Part shown: one piece after another, positions 59,861-64,000 of the stretch
How the letters are laid out: each line of letters opens with the position of its first letter
Position numbering within the stretch: position 1 is the stretch's first letter
Assembly (NCBI GenBank): GCA_963693085.1
Contig: OY856413.1
Coordinates: 467,402,379 to 467,466,378 of the forward strand
Length of the DNA stretch: 64,000 nt
Direction of reading: 5' to 3'
DNA from: Alisma plantago-aquatica
Lineage: Eukaryota; Streptophyta; Magnoliopsida; Alismatales; Alismataceae
Translations under genes and position numbers: made by a program
Notes under the pieces: generated by a model
The model's database searches: none
The model's input: the letters and a program-made list of their open reading frames with translations, nothing else
What the model was told of the DNA's origin: nothing

Positions 59861-60316
59861 TATGGCCTCACCCTTGATTAGGGTTTCTCATAACATCATC
59901 CTTAATTAGGGTTTACTATTCACATCCAATCAAGGTTTATTATTAAAATACCCTGAATTAGGGTTTCTCATGTCATTACCCTAAATTAGGGTCATACCAT
60001 CATCATAGATTAGGGTTTCACCTATCGTTGCCCTTAATTATGGTTAGGGCTCGTCAACCTTCTTAATAGATGTCATTCCACATGACATCACCCTCACTTA
60101 GGGTGTCATATGGCCTCACCCTTGATTAGGGTTTCTCATAACATCATCCTCAATTAGGGTTTACTATTCACATCCAATCAAGGTTTATTATTAAAATACC
60201 CTGAATTAGGGTTTCTCATGTCATTACCCTAAATTAGGGTCATACCATCATCATAGATTAGGGTTTCACCTATCATTGCCCTTAATTATGGTTAGGGCTC
60301 ATCAACCTTCTTAATT
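59861..60316. repeat. 248-bp tandem duplication in the E 5' LTR
   Basis: The block starting TATGGCCTCACCC at 59861 recurs at 60109 with few changes. Both run to TCATCAACC or TCGTCAACC. The 3' LTR has one copy (about 43690-43915), so the duplication postdates insertion of E or arose during its copying. Confidence 0.9.
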
Positions 60317-60659
60317 AGGGTTTTATGATCTCTTATCCAGGATCATTCCCTAATTACACATTCATTCAAGTTGAAAGTGTTAAGACTTAACCACTACATG
60401 ATTATCATTCAAGTAGGAAGTCCTCTCTCTCTCATCCTCTATAAGATGATACCCACTTCAGACTTGATTAGATTAGGTCAACTCACTTTTATGAAGGTTG
60501 ACACAATGTATTATGTCATTACTTCCATAATCATTAAAGATTAATCATTCAAAAGGTACTAATCACCCTATCTTATTAAGGTTACAATTACCATAATCAC
60601 CATTGATTTACATCATGTAATGATTAATTAAACAATTGTCCTGTAATCACCTTAAGTAT

Positions 60660-61810
60660 CCACACGATTTTGGTTAATTACTTTCCAAATGGTCTTGGTC
60701 ACTTAAACCCCAAACGGACTTGACCAACCAGACCTCAAACGGTCTTGGTTGAAAGACTTCCAAATGGTCTAAGACCGTTTAGACCTCCAAACGGTCTAGG
60801 TCTAACGGTTTGAAACCGTTTAAAAATTGTATGCTCAAAACCGTTTAGCCAAAAGTACTCTTGAGATCAATTGGGTTTCAATTGGTTTGGGATCGTCTGG
60901 TCCCAAATAGTCTTGAGACCGTTTGGACTCAAACGGTCTTAAGACCGTTTGGTCCAAACCTCCTCAAAACCGATTGGACCAAAAATGGTCTCTACCACTT
61001 ACATTGATTTAGGGTTTCCAATATTGATTCCCTCATCAATTGAATCCATGTAACCACTCATCAACCTAACCTAAGCACCATACTTCAATTGAGCTTAATG
61101 AATCATCCTTCAATTGATTTAACTTCCAATTGATCATCAATTAGGGTTTTGGACCCAATTGGATTAGGGTTTGAAATCGATGAACCTCCAATATTAGTCA
61201 TTGTATAAGTAATTGCTTTGAAATCATTGGACCACCATTCAAATTGGACATGAACTGACCTTAAATGGTCTTGAGGTCATTTGGATGACCTCCAAATGGT
61301 CTAGGGACCGTTTTCCCCATCCCATCATCAAAATCTATGAAGTTCAATTAGGGTTCAGATCATTAGATTGATCAACAAATTAATTATTGATTGTATATCA
61401 ATTTGGTATCTTTAGATCTTCAATTACTCAACCATACTCAACCCTAGACCTCCAAACGGTCTTGGTTGATCTCCAAACGGTCTTGAGACCATTTGGGTGA
61501 TCTGCAAATGGTTTTGAAACTGTTTGGGTTAATAAACCCAAAGTTCTAAGTCAATCAATTAAGATTTCAGCACTTAACCCGATTAGGGTTTGCTACTTGA
61601 TGGACGTTCAATTGATGAACCTCTTCGAAACCAATTAATTAATTATAATGGGCCATCAACCATCATAATTAGTATCAAATTTCCAAATGGTCAACTGTGG
61701 TCAACTCTTCCAAACAGTTTGAAACCGTTTGGTTCCTAACGGTTTGATGAAACCGTTTGATTCCAAACAGTTTTGTTGAAACCGATTGAACCAACTTGTT
61801 GAAACCGATT
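60660..61810. repeat. AAACGGT/ACCGTTT palindrome array, E 5' LTR
   Basis: The counterpart of 44270-45420. A perfect 22-bp palindrome lies at 60930-60951. Confidence 0.85.
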
Positions 61811-63269
61811 GGAATAGAAATTCCTTGGGAAAAGTGTCCAAGACGATTTCATCATCATCTACCTTCATTCATCCAAAAACTACTGCCATTTTCATGGTAA
61901 TTACAGCAATGGCTCAAGGGAATTCTAAGTAGAACAAAACGATCAACAAATAATGGAGAATTGAATGTAATAACAACATTTAAGGGTTTAAGTTATATAA
62001 CCCGCCTTCTAATCTGATTCCAAGATTCAAGCTCCATGACTCCAATGGTGGATGAAGCTTTGAAAACTGCCCAAGGTCTGTTCTCAAGCTTTTAGGTGAA
62101 AGAGTTGGCTAGAGTTGAAAACCGAGTGGAGAAAACAAGAAAGCAAGCATTGATTTTCGGTTTTCACCATGAAACCAAGGTGAAAGAAGGTCAAGAACTT
62201 ACCAACAGGTTGGGGGGTCATCCTTCTCCTGCTCCTAAGCTCTCTTGTGGTTGGCCAAGGCAACAAGAGAATAGAATTCTGAAAAAAGATTCCTTGAGTG
62301 GGTGGAAAATGGGATATGTATAAGGAAATCCAAGGAAAGAGAAAATAGAATTAATTCCTTTAATTTCCAAAATTATTGCCACATTTCACCCCCCCTCAAG
62401 TCCTTGGCCACGAAGCCATATTCTTTCCCTTGAAAATCCTATTTAGTATCCAAGAATTAAAAGAAAAGAAATTAAGCACCTTAATGATTTTATTCTAATA
62501 TCCCACTTTTAGTGGATATTACTTTTTATTAACTTAATGTGAGTGGGATCTCCACTCACACAAGATCCTTTCATGCCTTTGCAAGGCACACGCTCATCCA
62601 ACCCCTTTGCAAATTCATCCCTAACCTTTTTGGTTGAAGGGCTCTTCAATTAATATATTTCTTTTTGCATTAAATTGAATTAGGGTTTCAATTATGCATA
62701 AATGTTGATTATTTTAATATTAAGATTCTCTCTCCTCCAAATTAATTCAAATGAGGTGCCCCTCTCATTTTATTTTCTCTAAATTATGCCAAGAAACATG
62801 AGGGACCCTCTAGAAGTGGTATTTTGCACATTGAACCCTAGATTTTGGGTAAATTGCACATTACACGAAAACTAGGTTTTAATGCACAAAGATTGCTCAA
62901 CAAGCTTTATCTTGGTGCTCAAGCTTGTGGAAATGATACCACTACATCATTCTCATTCTTATTATTCTTCAACATCTGAGGAACATTTTATCATGTACAA
63001 ATTGCAAGTTAACCGCTCAACTTGGGTAATTTGCACTTTAGTCCAAAACAACAAAACATTGTTTCAACATTATTCAAAAAGGACTGAAATTGAAATATAA
63101 GTTCATTTTGAGCCTTAATTACTTTCAAAAGATAAGAGCAAGCATCTAATTAGCTTTATTAAGCAAAACACCTAAGGTTAAAACATAACCCAGGTCAGGG
63201 ATGTTACAACGTCTACAGTAGCTATTGTACGGAATGTGGGGTGACCTTATTATCATAGTGGGAAAAGTA

Positions 63270-64000
63270 TCCATGCCTCTAGATAAGTCCACATGGATCA
63301 CCTAGAACTCCTATCATTCTAGTAGAAAAGACAAGAAGGATTTGTCCCTTTTTGTAGGTGTACTAGTCACCAACTTGATCTCCCACAATTATTCTCAATT
63401 GTTCTCTCCCCCACTATCCCTCGCTAGTTGGGTAGGACTTGCTTGGGCTCTCTTGGTTACCACAACCAAAGAGGACAACAATGGTCAGAGCAACTAATTC
63501 TCAATTGTGTGTGTTAGAAAGCCCCAATATCCCTCTATTCATAGGAGGGGTTAGGGTATGGGTTCCCAGTCTGTGCGGGAGTAGAAGGGACCATAATTTC
63601 CATGGATTAATTGCCCTACGACATGTGAACTTGTCAGTTCACTGATGAATCGATTGTCAGACAAAGTGTGTCGATCGGATCACACAATAAACCAATCATT
63701 TTACATGTTTCCCTAATTGTAATTGAATTCAAAATCCATTTCCAATTAATGTCCAACATTAATCCTTGTTCAAATCAAATTGAACAAAGTCAAATGATCA
63801 ATTATTCTCATGAATCAGGAAAATAACCAGAAGCTTCATTGATATAACCGAGATGATTGGTTCACTAGGTGAATTGGTCATTTCACCAACCTGAGTTGAT
63901 TTTTCACCCTGGGAGCTGATCAGTTGGTGCCTTGACTCCTGTAGAAATCAACCAATTCAATTTTGAATCAACCTGACACTCTAACCAGTTGGTTTAACAC
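63270..64000 (-). repeat. Partial LTR of the B family, reverse orientation
   Basis: From GCCTCTAGATAAGTCCAC onward this follows the reverse complement of the B LTR, as at 32870-33600. It includes GGTGTACTAGTCACCAAC and the CCTCTATTCATAGGAGGGG promoter-like region near 63530. It lacks the first few hundred bases of the LTR and leaves the window on the right. Confidence 0.85.

Larger units (their letters stand above)
41557..63208 (-). mobile_element. Gypsy element E (Tekay/Del-like) with very long LTRs
   Basis: A 21.7-kb minus-strand Ty3/gypsy element: 5' LTR at 57743-63208, primer site, gag split by a solo LTR, then protease, RT, RNase H, integrase with chromodomain-like tail, polypurine tract and 3' LTR at 41557-46735. 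Integrase after RNase H is the gypsy order, and the C-terminal [16 protein letters not shown] motif suits the chromovirus lineage. ACGTC lies at both outer edges (41552-41556 and 63209-63213), consistent with a target duplication if the 3' LTR starts TATGAC at 41557. An alternative start at 41548 (TGTAACGTCT) would lose that duplication. Excluding the solo LTR, the interior is about 4.85 kb. Confidence 0.92.
57743..63208 (-). repeat. Element E 5' LTR
   Basis: A 5466-bp LTR running TGTGACGTCT to GGGATGTTACA. It contains the TAGGGTTT-rich zone, including a 248-bp duplication not found in the 3' LTR, and the palindrome array (60660-61810). The open frame at 62096-62323, also seen at 45631-45855, lies antisense to the likely leader and is not a gene. 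Confidence 0.93.

Overview
The window is repeat-rich, AT-rich plant nuclear DNA. It carries Ty1/copia and Ty3/gypsy LTR retrotransposons with initiator-tRNA-Met primer sites, a Cassandra-type miniature element with 5S-rRNA-derived sequence in its LTRs, and many TAGGGTTT motifs of the plant telomere type. I cannot name the species and see no intact host gene. Every coding region I recognise is a decayed retrotransposon gag or pol segment.

Left half (1-32557). One minus-strand SIRE-like copia element, here called A, spans 1905-32552 and is flanked by a perfect ATAGA duplication (1900-1904 and 32553-32557). Its left (3') LTR was split by a plus-strand copia element, B (2469-11967). Its right (5') LTR was split twice: by an 11-kb minus-strand gypsy element, G (18850-29852, perfect GATTC duplication), and by a three-LTR Cassandra element (30077-31310). 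With the insertions removed, the two A LTRs are about 1555 and 1557 bp, which independently supports the reconstruction. A's gag and pol lie at 13410-18701.

Middle (32558-41556). This holds an unpaired reverse-orientation LTR of the B family (32588-34611), a diverged relic of a related LTR (36561 to about 37500), a short copia-type element with 170-bp LTRs and an unrecognised 2-kb interior (38668-41072), and unassigned DNA.

Right half (41557-63208). A minus-strand Tekay/Del-like gypsy element, E, has very long LTRs (about 5.2 and 5.5 kb). Its gag is interrupted by a 6.16-kb solo LTR of the same family with a perfect CTTGT duplication (50639-56797). These LTRs contain arrays of short palindromes built on AAACGGT/ACCGTTT and arrays of telomere-like TAGGGTTT units. 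The window ends inside another reverse-orientation LTR of the B family (about 63270-64000).

Nothing here forms a cellular pathway. The genes relate as retrotransposon machinery: Gag (particle), protease, reverse transcriptase/RNase H and integrase, between LTRs that carry promoters. All are disabled by stops, frameshifts or catalytic-site changes, so any mobilisation would need proteins supplied from elsewhere. I found no new enzymatic system. The most notable content is the insertion architecture and the unusual internal structure of the E-family LTRs.
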